DNA of 64,000 nucleotides from the NCBI RefSeq assembly GCF_900101475.1, contig NZ_FMZV01000008.1:62001-126000 (forward strand), given 5' to 3'. The notes under the pieces are model-generated. The model had not been told where the DNA came from and did not search any database. It saw nothing but the letters and a program-made list of their open reading frames with translations. The stretch is from Ruegeria marina. Its GTDB lineage: Bacteria > Pseudomonadota > Alphaproteobacteria > Rhodobacterales > Rhodobacteraceae. The translations under genes and the position numbers were made by a program. Below are positions 15,881-24,925 of the stretch, piece by piece (the stretch's first letter is position 1; each line of letters begins with the position of its first letter).

Positions 15881-18076
15881 TCAGTAGGCCCGCGAAACGA
15901 AGGCGCCTTTCACGACGGTCATGACGATGATCTTGAGGTCGGTCCAGATCGACCATGTCTCTATGTATTCGTTGTCTGTCTGGCAGCGCTTCTGCATCAT
16001 CGTCAGGGCTTCGCCCGGGGTCTCCGGTGTGCCCCGAAAACCGAGAAGCTGGGACGCCCCGGTAATGCCCGGACGAACCCGGTACCGGCGATTCCATTCG
16101 GGTATCAGAAGGTCGAAACGCTGGCCCCTGAAGTGAAACCCCGGAGGAAGCGGGCGGGGACCGACAACTGACATATCGCCGCGTAGGACATTAAGGAACT
16201 GCGGTAATTCGTCGATTGACGTGCGTCGGATGAACGAGCCGACCCGCGTGACCCTGGTGTCGTTTCGCGTGGTCAGGCGGTCTGCGTTTTCATCGGAATC
16301 GGCAACGCGCATCGAGCGGAACTTGATCATTCGGAACGCAACCTGATTGCGCCCGAGCCTGGGTTGCCTGAAAAACACCGGCCTGCCGTCTTCCAGGAGT
16401 ATCAATACCGCCACAGTCAGGTAGAGCCAGGAAAGCAATACCAGCGCAAAAAGCGAAATGGTGATATCCAGCCCCCTTTGCAGCGCCTCGCGAGATCGAC
16501 TTCTGAGCGGTGTCCGCAAACGTTGTGCGGTTGGATGATCCTCCGTCAGGTTCACATACCAGACGGGCACGTCGAATACCGACAGGTGTTCCAGCGTTTC
16601 CAGGCAGAGATCGCTTCGATCCATTCCCCTGACCAGGTAGACGTGATCGATTTGAGCCTTTGAGATGGCCGAGGACAATTCTTCGAAAATGGAGGCAGCG
16701 GATTTTCCGGACGCATCGAACACCCGCGCCACGACCTGATTGCCAACAGGAAGCGCCGGAACCAGCCGGGAAATCTCTGCCGCCGGGGGCATGGTGACGA
16801 CGCCGATACGTGTGCCGCCGGGCGACGCGAAGCGCGCGAACAGCCGTGATCCAAGATAGTTGAAAAGGGCGCCAAACACGCCGAGAAGCAGGTAGAACCC
16901 GGGCATCCCCGGTGTCGTGAAGACGCCGAATAAAACCAGCACCAGCGCCAGAAGCAGCCACGCCAGCAGCGACGTTTCCAAGGCTCCCACCGCCCTTCTG
17001 GCACCATCCGAAAGGCCGGTGCTCTCGAATTCGTGCAACAAGAGCTGCACGAAAAGCGTCAGGACGACAAAGGCAATCGTGACGACGGAGCCAGTGGAGA
17101 AAGGCAGTGAGTGGTAGAATGCGGCCCCGAGAATCCAGGCTGACACAAGGCCGGCAAGAACGCTCGACAGGATCAGCGTCGCCGCAAACAGGATTTGTTC
17201 AAACCTGCGACCCATCCTTAGAGTGAGCCCTCCACCCGAAAGGTCTAACTCTGATCCGGGAGAGACAATGCCATGCTGAAAACCGGGGGGGCGAAGAAGT
17301 GCCCCGTCCTTCCATGCGTATCGCAGAAGGCTTTTGATGTGGTTCTTCTGGTATGTGTTCAATATCGACTTGCTGCTGTCCCGACGATGATCGTGACAAA
17401 ACACGAGTTGCGGATAGATCCAGGTTGAGTACCCTGCTTTTCGAAGACGATAGCACAAGTCGACATCTTCGTAATACATGAAGAACCCTTCGTCGAACCC
17501 GCCGATTTCTTCGAAAGTGGATCGGCGAATGAGCATGAAGGATCCGAATACCCAATCGACCTGGACAGGCACGGATGTATCGAGATCGTGCAGCATTGCG
17601 TCCCGATAGAACTGCGGTTTCCGCGACCAGTCGTTCGCACCGGCGGCTCTCAGCGCAGTGACCGCCAGAGACGGAAATCCACGAAAGTTGCGCTGATCCG
17701 TGCCATCAGGGTTTTGCAGGACCGCGGAAACGAGTCCGCGTCCTTGGTCGGCCAAAAGGAACTCGACCGCATCGGCGATCTTGCCGGTCTTGTGGGCCGT
17801 GTCCGGATTCAGGATCAGCAGAACGTCGCCCTGAGCCATCGCGGCGGCCTTGTTGACATTGGCGCCAAAGCCGGCCTTTGCGTCATTTGCGACCACGGTC
17901 ATGTTGTCCCTGAGGCCGCCGATCTTCTCTATGAAATCCGTTTCTGCAAGGTTGTCGATCAAAATGAATTGATGGTCGAGGTCTTCCAGTTCGCCAGAAA
18001 GCGACTGCAGGCAAGCCTTTATCTCGGTCGCATGGCCGTGGCTCACGATCAGGATTGACAGTACAGCGGCCGACAT
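15881..18076 (-). CDS. Fusion of GT2 glycosyltransferase and polyprenyl-phosphate sugar phosphotransferase
   Basis: The protein has 731 residues from ATG 18076, which shares its A with the upstream stop (TGATG). Residues 1 to about 270 are a rhamnosyltransferase-like GT2 domain (LSILIVSHGH, ILNPDTA, FFMYYEDVDLCYR). Four hydrophobic helices follow (about 295-435), then a CoA-binding-like cytoplasmic domain and a C-terminal PGPT/WcaJ domain with KFRSM, DELPQF, GDMSVVGPRPLPPG and VRPGITG. The C-terminal part would start repeat-unit synthesis by moving a sugar phosphate onto undecaprenyl phosphate. The N-terminal part could add another sugar. These activities are normally separate proteins. It is the last gene of the minus-strand group that starts at 21273. 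Confidence 0.88.
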   Translation of the reverse strand: MSAAVLSILIVSHGHATEIKACLQSLSGELEDLDHQFILIDNLAETDFIEKIGGLRDNMTVVANDAKAGFGANVNKAAAMAQGDVLLILNPDTAHKTGKIADAVEFLLADQGRGLVSAVLQNPDGTDQRNFRGFPSLAVTALRAAGANDWSRKPQFYRDAMLHDLDTSVPVQVDWVFGSFMLIRRSTFEEIGGFDEGFFMYYEDVDLCYRLRKAGYSTWIYPQLVFCHDHRRDSSKSILNTYQKNHIKSLLRYAWKDGALLRPPGFQHGIVSPGSELDLSGGGLTLRMGRRFEQILFAATLILSSVLAGLVSAWILGAAFYHSLPFSTGSVVTIAFVVLTLFVQLLLHEFESTGLSDGARRAVGALETSLLAWLLLALVLVLFGVFTTPGMPGFYLLLGVFGALFNYLGSRLFARFASPGGTRIGVVTMPPAAEISRLVPALPVGNQVVARVFDASGKSAASIFEELSSAISKAQIDHVYLVRGMDRSDLCLETLEHLSVFDVPVWYVNLTEDHPTAQRLRTPLRSRSREALQRGLDITISLFALVLLSWLYLTVAVLILLEDGRPVFFRQPRLGRNQVAFRMIKFRSMRVADSDENADRLTTRNDTRVTRVGSFIRRTSIDELPQFLNVLRGDMSVVGPRPLPPGFHFRGQRFDLLIPEWNRRYRVRPGITGASQLLGFRGTPETPGEALTMMQKRCQTDNEYIETWSIWTDLKIIVMTVVKGAFVSRAY

Positions 18077-19305
18077 CAGACTGCGAATTTCCGGATAAGC
18101 GAAATCTTCTGCTCGACCCGAAGGCGCCAATCGTGGCTACGCATCGCATCGCTACGGTCCCGTTTCGTTTTCGTCGTGTCGCGCAAATGACGCTCGCATG
18201 CCACTACAAACTCTTCGGGTGTTTCGGCAATTTCGACAAGATCGTTCAATCTCCGGGCGACGGGAACCGACCGACCGACAACGGGCAATCCCGCAGCGAG
18301 GTATTCGTAGCATTTCAAGGCGTCGCCATTCCGGGTGATGTCGTTCAGCGGGAAAGGCAAGAGGCCAATATCCATGCCTTTCAGGAACCGCGGAACATCC
18401 TGATACGGTTTCGGTCCAAGCACGTGGATGTTCGGTTGATCGTCGAATGGTTTCTTGTCGAACCCGAACCAGACATAGCCGATGAACACCAGGGACCATT
18501 CCGGCCTGAGTTTCGCAATGCCGGTGATCAGCGGAACGTCGATCTTCCACGGGTCCAATCCGCCGAAATACCCCAAAATTGGCTTGGGAAGCTTGGCGAT
18601 GCTGTCAGGGATTTCCGTGTGCGCGTCTAGGGCTACACTGAACGCCTCTTGGTCAACGCCGCAATTGACCTCGAATGTCGCCGGATTTACCGCGCGTCGG
18701 GGGGCGCAGAGTTCCTCTGTCACCGCAAAGACGATGTCGGCGGCTTCGCAGGCTTCCTTGTCCAGCGTCCTGACAGTGCGTCGTTGTGAGTCAGTACGGG
18801 CGAGCGCCGCATCATCGTCGCCACATTCGTAGATCCGCAGATCCGACGGCAAGGCCCTTAGAAACTCTCCTGAATTGTACATGAAGCTCCATGTGCAAAC
18901 GGGGCCAAAGTTCAGTTTGCGGATGCACCGGCGGACAAGAGCGGCCAGCAAACGGCCGCTGATCCGAGCCGCCATGGGTGATCTGGACTGGCCGGGCAGC
19001 GCCAGCGGCGGGGGGCGATAGACCCAGATATTTTCTTGAACCTGTCTAAGACCCCAATCCAATTTGACGCGGCGCTTCTGAATGCCGGCCATCCGGATTG
19101 CTGCGGGTAGGGACTCGAACGGCTCGACTACAAGAACCCGGAAGCCGCGCTCTGCCAGTCCGAGAAACGTGTAGTCGGGGTTCGACTTGACAAGACTCCA
19201 ATTCGAAACTGCGAGGCAGACAAAATCGAATTTCAGTTTGCCTGAATCGGCTTTGCCCGAAGGGGATGTGTCCGATGCGAATTCCAGGTCGGAAACTTGA
19301 TCCAT
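18076..19305 (-). CDS. Glycosyltransferase (GT1/GT4-like, GT-B fold)
   Basis: The protein has 409 residues from ATG 19305; a TTG two codons upstream is also in frame. The C-terminal half has the nucleotide-sugar-binding layout of GT-B enzymes (ILGYFGGLDPWKIDVPL, NGDALKCYEYLAAGLPVVG). The N-terminal half resembles the acceptor domain of UDP-galactopyranose/glucuronosyl transferases. It starts 3 bases after the methyltransferase stop and overlaps the next gene by one base, so it is translationally linked to both. It probably adds one residue to the lipid-linked repeat unit; donor and linkage are unknown. Confidence 0.85.
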   Translation of the reverse strand: MDQVSDLEFASDTSPSGKADSGKLKFDFVCLAVSNWSLVKSNPDYTFLGLAERGFRVLVVEPFESLPAAIRMAGIQKRRVKLDWGLRQVQENIWVYRPPPLALPGQSRSPMAARISGRLLAALVRRCIRKLNFGPVCTWSFMYNSGEFLRALPSDLRIYECGDDDAALARTDSQRRTVRTLDKEACEAADIVFAVTEELCAPRRAVNPATFEVNCGVDQEAFSVALDAHTEIPDSIAKLPKPILGYFGGLDPWKIDVPLITGIAKLRPEWSLVFIGYVWFGFDKKPFDDQPNIHVLGPKPYQDVPRFLKGMDIGLLPFPLNDITRNGDALKCYEYLAAGLPVVGRSVPVARRLNDLVEIAETPEEFVVACERHLRDTTKTKRDRSDAMRSHDWRLRVEQKISLIRKFAV

Positions 19306-19307
19306 GG

Positions 19308-20123
19308 TCAACCGGTCTTTTCCATCTTGACCAAACCAAAGTAACTAAAAAAGTGCAGGAATGGTAGGTATCTCAATGTGGTATCACCCGCCTTGAGAAG
19401 CGCCCGAACCGGAGGATTATTGAGAAAGGATAGATAGCCGCCCATCCGCAGGAACACCACGTCAGGATTGGTGACCGTCACCTCGCCCGAAAAATGGTTC
19501 CGGATCCTGTCCAGACCGGCCTTGTCGATTGGAGCCTCGTCTTCGCTCGAGGCCTTTTCGATGCCAAATCGTCCAGGCAGGGTTCGTCGCGCCAGCATGA
19601 GGGCGGGATTAAGGCCCATCGTCTCGATGCAGGCAACTTTTCCGTTGGCCCGTAGAACGCGTGACAAGCTCAGTGCGACTCGTTCAAGGTCAAGGTGATG
19701 CAATACAAAGGAACCGACCACCGCGTCGAAATGCCCGTCCGGAAAATCCAGGTTCTCACAGTCCATCACCTGGAAGTCGATCCTGTCCTGCACTCCGGCG
19801 AGGGCCGCGCGCCTTCTGCAAATCTCGATGGATTTTGGCGAAATATCGATGCCATTTACCTGTGCGCCACGCAACGCGAGCGCAATCGACAGGAAACCTG
19901 TTCCGCATCCCAGATCAAGTATCCGCTGACCCGGCGAACAATCGATGAACTTGATCATGTCATCGAAGAACCGATGCAACCCCATAAAACCCAACCAGGG
20001 GACGCAGGGATCGTAACGATCCTCCATGCGAACGAGACTTTCCGCCGGGGAAAGGTCGGACTCTTCGACAACCGTATCCCAGAACTCGGCTTCACGGGCC
20101 TGGACTGACTTGGGCCGTTTCAC
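19308..20123 (-). CDS. Class I SAM-dependent methyltransferase
   Basis: The protein has 271 residues from GTG 20123. The SAM-binding motif ILDLGCGTGFLSIALALRG is textbook, followed by the acidic motif II region (GIDISPKSIEI) and VVGSFVLHHLD. It lies between glycosyltransferase genes and probably methylates a sugar hydroxyl or the end of the growing glycan, sometimes a chain-capping step (family knowledge). The C-terminal 100 residues lack a recognised domain and contain short hydrophobic stretches. Confidence 0.85.
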   Translation of the reverse strand: MKRPKSVQAREAEFWDTVVEESDLSPAESLVRMEDRYDPCVPWLGFMGLHRFFDDMIKFIDCSPGQRILDLGCGTGFLSIALALRGAQVNGIDISPKSIEICRRRAALAGVQDRIDFQVMDCENLDFPDGHFDAVVGSFVLHHLDLERVALSLSRVLRANGKVACIETMGLNPALMLARRTLPGRFGIEKASSEDEAPIDKAGLDRIRNHFSGEVTVTNPDVVFLRMGGYLSFLNNPPVRALLKAGDTTLRYLPFLHFFSYFGLVKMEKTG

Positions 20124-20184
20124 GACGAATATCCCAGGTTCGATCGTTTCGCTCGAAGCAACTTCTGGGTCAAGTTTCCGGACC

Positions 20185-21273
20185 TCATTCGCTGGCCCCC
20201 AAGACCGACGGAACTGTTCCCTCCGATTTCCCGATCGTCAGCATTTCCTTGGAGTTTGCCGCCAGATACCAGATCGTCAGTTTGTTTCCGGTAAGGACGG
20301 CAGCTGGCGCCAGAACCTGATGCTCGTCCTGGGCGCCGCGGGCGCCCGGCTCGATGATAGGGGTGCTTCCGAACTTGAAAGGCCCCAGTGGCGTCGCCCC
20401 CTGAGCGACGCCGATTGCGCGCCTTTCTCCGGAAAGCCCGGTGAAGAACAGCAGGAACTTTCCCGGGCCCTGCTTCACCAGGTAGGGCTCTGCGATGCCA
20501 TCGGCGCGCCAGTCGGAAAACTGGCCCGGGCGGGCGATCGGTGTTTCGAGCTTGGTCCAGTTCCGGCCGTCCGGGGACTCCGCAGCAAGCAGAAACACGC
20601 CTCCCGTTCCGATTTTTGACGTGTCTGTATACGCGTGCCCGACATAGATCATGTAATAGGTTCCGCCGTCGCGAAGGATCGTGGGGCTGTAGATCGCGTC
20701 GTTGTCATACCACCCTTTGGTCGGAGCCAGCACAGGGTCATCCGACACGCGCTGGAAATTCCGACCGTCCGTCGAGGTTGCCAGGAACAGGGCGGCCGGA
20801 AAGCCTTTGAACGGATTGCCCCTGTCCCGGTAACCCGAGAAATACAGCGACCATGTGTCGCCGGACTTGACCACAGCTGCGGATTCCACGTTTTCATCCC
20901 ACCGGCCGTCCTCGCCAGCCATGACCAGACCGTCGACGCCTTTGTCGCGACCCTCGGTTGTCCAGTCCAGCCCGTCTGTGGAGACTGCCGTTGCAATGAC
21001 TGTCCTGCCTCGCCTGGTATCCAGGTCGGTGTAGAACATCCGATACCCGCTACCGATCTCGACGATGCTTGGGTCGGACGCGATGACCGTGCCTCGGAAG
21101 AACAGCGGCGACTTGACCAGATCGCCGGCCGCGCCCTGCGACGGCACCGTTTGCGGGTCCTGGATCATTTTCTCGTCGGACGAGCCAGCTTCGGCGTTTT
21201 CCTCGATACAATCTGTTAGCGCAAACAATGCGACCAGAAGGGGAGCGCCGGTCTTTGCTATTCGCCAAAACAT
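20185..21273 (-). CDS. Secreted five-bladed beta-propeller (GH43/GH32/GH68-like) protein
   Basis: The protein has 362 residues from ATG 21273; a TTG at 21291 is also in frame. An N-terminal hydrophobic stretch ends LFALTDC, which could be a signal peptide or an unusual lipobox with Asp before Cys. The rest shows repeated beta-propeller signatures (SDPSIVEIGSGYRMFYTD, YSPTILRDGGTYYMIYVGH, RADGIAEPYLVKQG), as in GH43-type arabinanases/xylosidases and related inactive propellers. Located in the polysaccharide cluster, it may trim or bind the polymer in the periplasm or outer membrane. Catalytic competence was not established. Confidence 0.75.
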   Translation of the reverse strand: MFWRIAKTGAPLLVALFALTDCIEENAEAGSSDEKMIQDPQTVPSQGAAGDLVKSPLFFRGTVIASDPSIVEIGSGYRMFYTDLDTRRGRTVIATAVSTDGLDWTTEGRDKGVDGLVMAGEDGRWDENVESAAVVKSGDTWSLYFSGYRDRGNPFKGFPAALFLATSTDGRNFQRVSDDPVLAPTKGWYDNDAIYSPTILRDGGTYYMIYVGHAYTDTSKIGTGGVFLLAAESPDGRNWTKLETPIARPGQFSDWRADGIAEPYLVKQGPGKFLLFFTGLSGERRAIGVAQGATPLGPFKFGSTPIIEPGARGAQDEHQVLAPAAVLTGNKLTIWYLAANSKEMLTIGKSEGTVPSVLGASE

Positions 21274-21295
21274 GCTAAATTCCCAAAACAACGAA

Positions 21296-21334
21296 ACTGG
21301 TTTATCATATCTTAAGCATGGCAGAAAAACCAGT
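21296..21334. promoter_or_regulatory. Inverted repeat in divergent polysaccharide promoter region
   Basis: ACTGGTTT (21296-21303) and AAACCAGT (21327-21334) form an 8-bp inverted repeat between the minus-strand group starting at 21273 and the plus-strand CDP-sugar group starting at 21437. It could be an operator or hairpin controlling one or both directions. Confidence 0.35.
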
Positions 21335-21436
21335 ACTCGAATCGGTCAGGATGTCGGGGCGCTGTTTAGGCGGGTTCGCCGTAGCGTGTATTTGATCACG
21401 TATTGATACTACCATGACTGCGAATTGGAGGTCATT

Positions 21437-22234
21437 TTGAACGATCCCGCAGAACAGGACATCCCCGTCGTCATTCTATGCGGGGGCGAGGGGACGCGAT
21501 TTGGTCAGGCGACCCAGGGCTTGCCCAAGCCATTGCTGGAAATCGGAGCAGAACCGATATTGGTCCACATCATGCGGCTTTACGCGCAGCAGGGGTTTCG
21601 GCGCTTCATTCTGTGCCTCGGGTATCGCGGAACGATGATCAAGGAGTATTTCCTGGACCGGGATATCCGCGAAAGCGATCTGCGTCTGGATCTGAGCGCA
21701 GGAAAGCGGGAATACCTCGGGGGCGCGGATCGGCTGGATTGGGATATCACCTTTGCCGAGACCGGACCCAAGACCCAGACTGGCGCGCGCGTTCGGCGTG
21801 TGAAGCAGTATATCGACACACCCCGGTTCATGCTGACCTACGGCGACGGGGTGGCGGACATTGACCTGCGCGCCCTGCTAATGTTCCACATGGCACACGG
21901 CAAGATCGGAACGATTTCCGGGGTTCAGGCGACTTCGCAATTCGGCGAACTGGCGATTGACGGCGACACTGTCCTCGACTTTGTCGAAAAGCCTAAAGTG
22001 CAGGCGCTGATCAACGGGGGGTTCTTCGTGTTCGAGCGCCGGTTCCTGGACTACATCCCCGATGATCCCGAATGCATCCTTGAACGCGAGCCGCTCGAGC
22101 GATTGGCGGCCGAGCGCGAACTGCGTGTGCGGCGGCACTCCGGCTATTGGCAGTGCATGGACACCTTCAAGGATTACCTCCTGCTCAACGAGATTTTTGC
22201 CAACGGCGACGCGCCCTGGACGCGGCCTCAGTGA
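21437..22234 (+). CDS. rfbF: Glucose-1-phosphate cytidylyltransferase (RfbF-like)
   Basis: The protein has 265 residues. TTG 21437 is chosen because GGAGG ends 5 bases before it; TTG 21425 is in frame but overlaps that site. The nucleotidyltransferase motif VVILCGGEGTRFGQ and LPKPLLEIG are present, with the RfbF-like features GGFFVFERRFLDYI and SGYWQCMDTFKD near the C-terminus. It would form CDP-glucose from CTP and glucose-1-phosphate. The CDP-glucose 4,6-dehydratase two genes downstream supports this over a plain glucose or mannose nucleotidyltransferase. Confidence 0.85.
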   Translation: MNDPAEQDIPVVILCGGEGTRFGQATQGLPKPLLEIGAEPILVHIMRLYAQQGFRRFILCLGYRGTMIKEYFLDRDIRESDLRLDLSAGKREYLGGADRLDWDITFAETGPKTQTGARVRRVKQYIDTPRFMLTYGDGVADIDLRALLMFHMAHGKIGTISGVQATSQFGELAIDGDTVLDFVEKPKVQALINGGFFVFERRFLDYIPDDPECILEREPLERLAAERELRVRRHSGYWQCMDTFKDYLLLNEIFANGDAPWTRPQ

Positions 22235-23172
22235 TGACGGTCCTGGTTACAGGAGCTTCCGGGTTCGTTGGCGGCTGGCTAGTTCGGCGGTTGGCCGATG
22301 CCGGGCTTCGGGTTGTCGCGCAGATGCGGCGCCCGGCCTCGGAACATTTCCGCCAACTGGGACTGGCGGACAGGCCCGACGTTTCAACCTTGATTGACGC
22401 GTCCATGCCCAAGGTGCTGCGCGAAACCAGGCCGGATGTCATGTTTCACCTGGGCGGGCTGAGTCAGGTGGTCGAGTTGCTTGCTGCCCCGGAAACGGCC
22501 TACGAGGGCAATGCCCGTGCCGGGTGGCAGTTGCTGGAGGCGATGCGGCAGATGGAAGATCCGCCGCGAACGGTTGTGGCCTCGAGCGACGCGATCTACG
22601 GCGAGACCGGCGACATCGCAGCCACGGAAGAGGATTTACCAGCCGCCCTTGGCCCCTACGAAGTGTCCAAGCTCATGCTCGACTACGCGGCGCGGAGCTA
22701 TGGCCAGATGTTTTCTCTTCCTGTTGTGGTAGCTCGACTGGGAAATGTCTACGGGCCTGGCGATGCCAACGGGGCTCGGATCGTGCCATCGGTTATCCGG
22801 GCGGTGCGCGAGGGCAGGGCGCCGCAATTGCGCGGCGGCGGGCGCGCGGTGCGAAGCCTGCTGCATGTGGACGACTGTGTCGATGCCCTGCTGATGCTGG
22901 CCACCCACGCTGGCGATCCTGCGATTCGCGGGCAGGCTTTCAACGTGTCCGGCGGTCCGCCCATGACAACGTTAGAGATTGCGCGTAAAACGCTGGATGC
23001 CTTCGGCAAGGAAAAGGTGGTGCCCGAGATCATTGACGGAGCGCCCGGAGAAACCTCGGTGAAATATTCCAGCAGCGAAAAGTTGCGCCTGGCGTTGGGC
23101 TGGAGCCCGAAAGTACCATTCGAGGACGGCATACGCACTGTCGTCGACTCATATCAGGACGGGACAGCATGA
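22234..23172 (+). CDS. NAD(P)-dependent sugar epimerase/dehydratase (extended SDR)
   Basis: The protein has 312 residues from ATG 22234, overlapping the upstream stop by one base (TGATG). It has the Rossmann motif GASGFVGGWL at the N-terminus, an active-site pair seen as SSDAIYG and YEVSK, and the family segment VVARLGNVYGPGD. It sits between the cytidylyltransferase and CDP-glucose dehydratase genes and probably processes the CDP-4-keto-6-deoxy sugar by epimerisation or 4-reduction. Which one cannot be decided from the sequence. Confidence 0.82.
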   Translation: MTVLVTGASGFVGGWLVRRLADAGLRVVAQMRRPASEHFRQLGLADRPDVSTLIDASMPKVLRETRPDVMFHLGGLSQVVELLAAPETAYEGNARAGWQLLEAMRQMEDPPRTVVASSDAIYGETGDIAATEEDLPAALGPYEVSKLMLDYAARSYGQMFSLPVVVARLGNVYGPGDANGARIVPSVIRAVREGRAPQLRGGGRAVRSLLHVDDCVDALLMLATHAGDPAIRGQAFNVSGGPPMTTLEIARKTLDAFGKEKVVPEIIDGAPGETSVKYSSSEKLRLALGWSPKVPFEDGIRTVVDSYQDGTA

Positions 23173-24275
23173 CTGACGCCATCGATCAGACCTATGCGGG
23201 TCGTTCGGTCCTTGTGACGGGGCATACCGGCTTCAAGGGATCCTGGCTGTCCCTTTGGCTGGCACAGATGGGGGCCAGGGTCACTGGCTTCAGCAATACG
23301 ATCCCGACCTCGCCAAGTGCCTACGAGATAATGGAACTGGGTGCGCGCATGCGTGATCTGCGCGGCGAGATTTCGGACAGGGATGCGCTGGTCGCCGCCA
23401 TGGCCGCGGCTGAACCCAGCATCGTTTTTCACCTTGCTGCGCAGGCGATTGTCCGCCGGGGTTTCAATGACCCGTTTGGAACTTTTCAGACCAACGTGAT
23501 GGGCACCGCTGCGGTTCTGGATGCGGCCTGCCGCGTGCCATCTGTCCGGGCTGTTGTCATCGTGACCAGCGACAAGGTTTACGACAACAACGGTTCTGTC
23601 TGGCCGTTTCGGGAAACTGACCCGCTGGGGGGGCACGAACCATACGGCGCCAGCAAGGCCGCGGCCGAGATCGTGGCGACGACTTGGCGCTCGGCCGGGT
23701 TTCACAAGGCTGCCGGGTCAGTGAACACTCCCCATGTGGTGACGGCTCGGGCGGGCAATGTCATAGGCGGCGGCGACTGGGCGGCGGACCGGTTGTTGCC
23801 AGACTTCGTGCGCGCCATCGCGGAGCAACGCGATCAGGAGATCCGCCAGCCGCGCGCAACACGACCCTGGCAGCATGTGCTTGAACCGGTGGGCGGTTAT
23901 CTGCTGCTTGGCAGCCGTCTTCTGCAATCCCCCGAAGCGGTGCCCGCTGCGACGAATTTCGGCCCGCTTGAACCCGTCATGCCGGATGTCGAGCAGGTCG
24001 CCCGGAAATTTCTGGAGCAGATGAAGGCGAGTGCGACAAAGCTGAAGGTCGCCGAAAATCCGCACAGCGGCGAAGCGCACGCATTGCGCGTCGATTCCAG
24101 CCTGGCGATTGCTCGGTTGGGATGGCGTCCGGCATGGACTGCGGTTCAGGCCATCTCGCGGGCAGGGGAGTGGTATCGCGCCCATCTTGAAGGCGAGGCC
24201 GACATGGTTTCTCTGTCGCAGCGGCAGCTTGCCGAATACCGGTCCGAAACGCCGGTGGCGGCGCTGAGGTCTTAA
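23169..24275 (+). CDS. rfbG: CDP-glucose 4,6-dehydratase
   Basis: The protein has 368 residues, starting with a 4-base overlap (ATGA). It has the extended SDR motif VTGHTGFKGSWLSLWL, characteristic of CDP-glucose 4,6-dehydratases, the VTSDKVYDNN catalytic region, YGASK, and NVIGGGDWAADRLLPD, also typical of this subfamily. It converts CDP-glucose to CDP-4-keto-6-deoxyglucose, the branch point for CDP-linked deoxy and dideoxy sugars. It is the last gene of a three-gene plus-strand group and converges with the BY-kinase-like gene (4-base overlap at 24272-24275). Confidence 0.9.
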   Translation: MTDAIDQTYAGRSVLVTGHTGFKGSWLSLWLAQMGARVTGFSNTIPTSPSAYEIMELGARMRDLRGEISDRDALVAAMAAAEPSIVFHLAAQAIVRRGFNDPFGTFQTNVMGTAAVLDAACRVPSVRAVVIVTSDKVYDNNGSVWPFRETDPLGGHEPYGASKAAAEIVATTWRSAGFHKAAGSVNTPHVVTARAGNVIGGGDWAADRLLPDFVRAIAEQRDQEIRQPRATRPWQHVLEPVGGYLLLGSRLLQSPEAVPAATNFGPLEPVMPDVEQVARKFLEQMKASATKLKVAENPHSGEAHALRVDSSLAIARLGWRPAWTAVQAISRAGEWYRAHLEGEADMVSLSQRQLAEYRSETPVAALRS

Positions 24276-24925
24276 GCGTTGGCGCGAATGCTGAACGGCC
24301 GCTTTCCGGCCCGATTGCGCAGAACGGCAATGGGACGTGCACGCATGGTCGAAATCTCCCTCAGGCTACTGGTCAGATGATCCATGCGGGTGACGTCGGA
24401 CAAGGTTACCAGCACTATGTCCGGCAGTCGTGTCGCAAGAACCTTCGTGTCCGACGAGATGTTGATCGCGTCTGTATCCCAGATCGTGATGTCGAACCGT
24501 GCGCTGGCGGCGGCAATTACTTTGTCCAGAATGCCACGGCTCTGCAAATCGATAGCGTCCGCATCCGCAGAGTCTCCGCGCGGCAGAATGGACACTCCGG
24601 GCTCGAATTCGACCGTGTGGCGCAGAACTTCCTGCTCGGGCGTTTCCGTGGGAGCGGTCGGCAGGTCGCACAGCCCGCGCGTTGCCATGTTGTGGACAAG
24701 GGACGACAGACCTCGTGTACGAAAATTCGCGTCCACCAACAGGACGTTCGCATTTTGTATCCGGTGGGCAGCGCGGCCAAGCGCAAGGCACAGCGTACTG
24801 ACGCCTTCGCCGCCATTACAGCCGGTGACAAGGAACTGCCGGGTCGCAGGGAAGTTTCTTCGGATATCCGTGAATAATCTTGACGCGTCGGAGTGCAGGT
24901 CCGGGATCTGACTGGCCTGGATCAT
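24272..24925 (-). CDS. BY-kinase-like ATPase with degenerate Walker A and no tyrosine
   Basis: The protein has 217 residues and resembles the cytoplasmic kinase domain of CpsD/Wzc-type bacterial tyrosine kinases, with a Walker A' segment VLLVDANFR and a Walker-B-like ITIWDTDAI. The P-loop reads GCNGGEGVST, with Val42 where Lys is invariant in active enzymes. The protein has no tyrosine at all, so the usual C-terminal Tyr cluster is absent. It overlaps the chain-length gene by 4 bases and probably works with that protein, as a non-catalytic partner or with another nucleotide mechanism (inference). Confidence 0.85.
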   Translation of the reverse strand: MIQASQIPDLHSDASRLFTDIRRNFPATRQFLVTGCNGGEGVSTLCLALGRAAHRIQNANVLLVDANFRTRGLSSLVHNMATRGLCDLPTAPTETPEQEVLRHTVEFEPGVSILPRGDSADADAIDLQSRGILDKVIAAASARFDITIWDTDAINISSDTKVLATRLPDIVLVTLSDVTRMDHLTSSLREISTMRARPIAVLRNRAGKRPFSIRANA

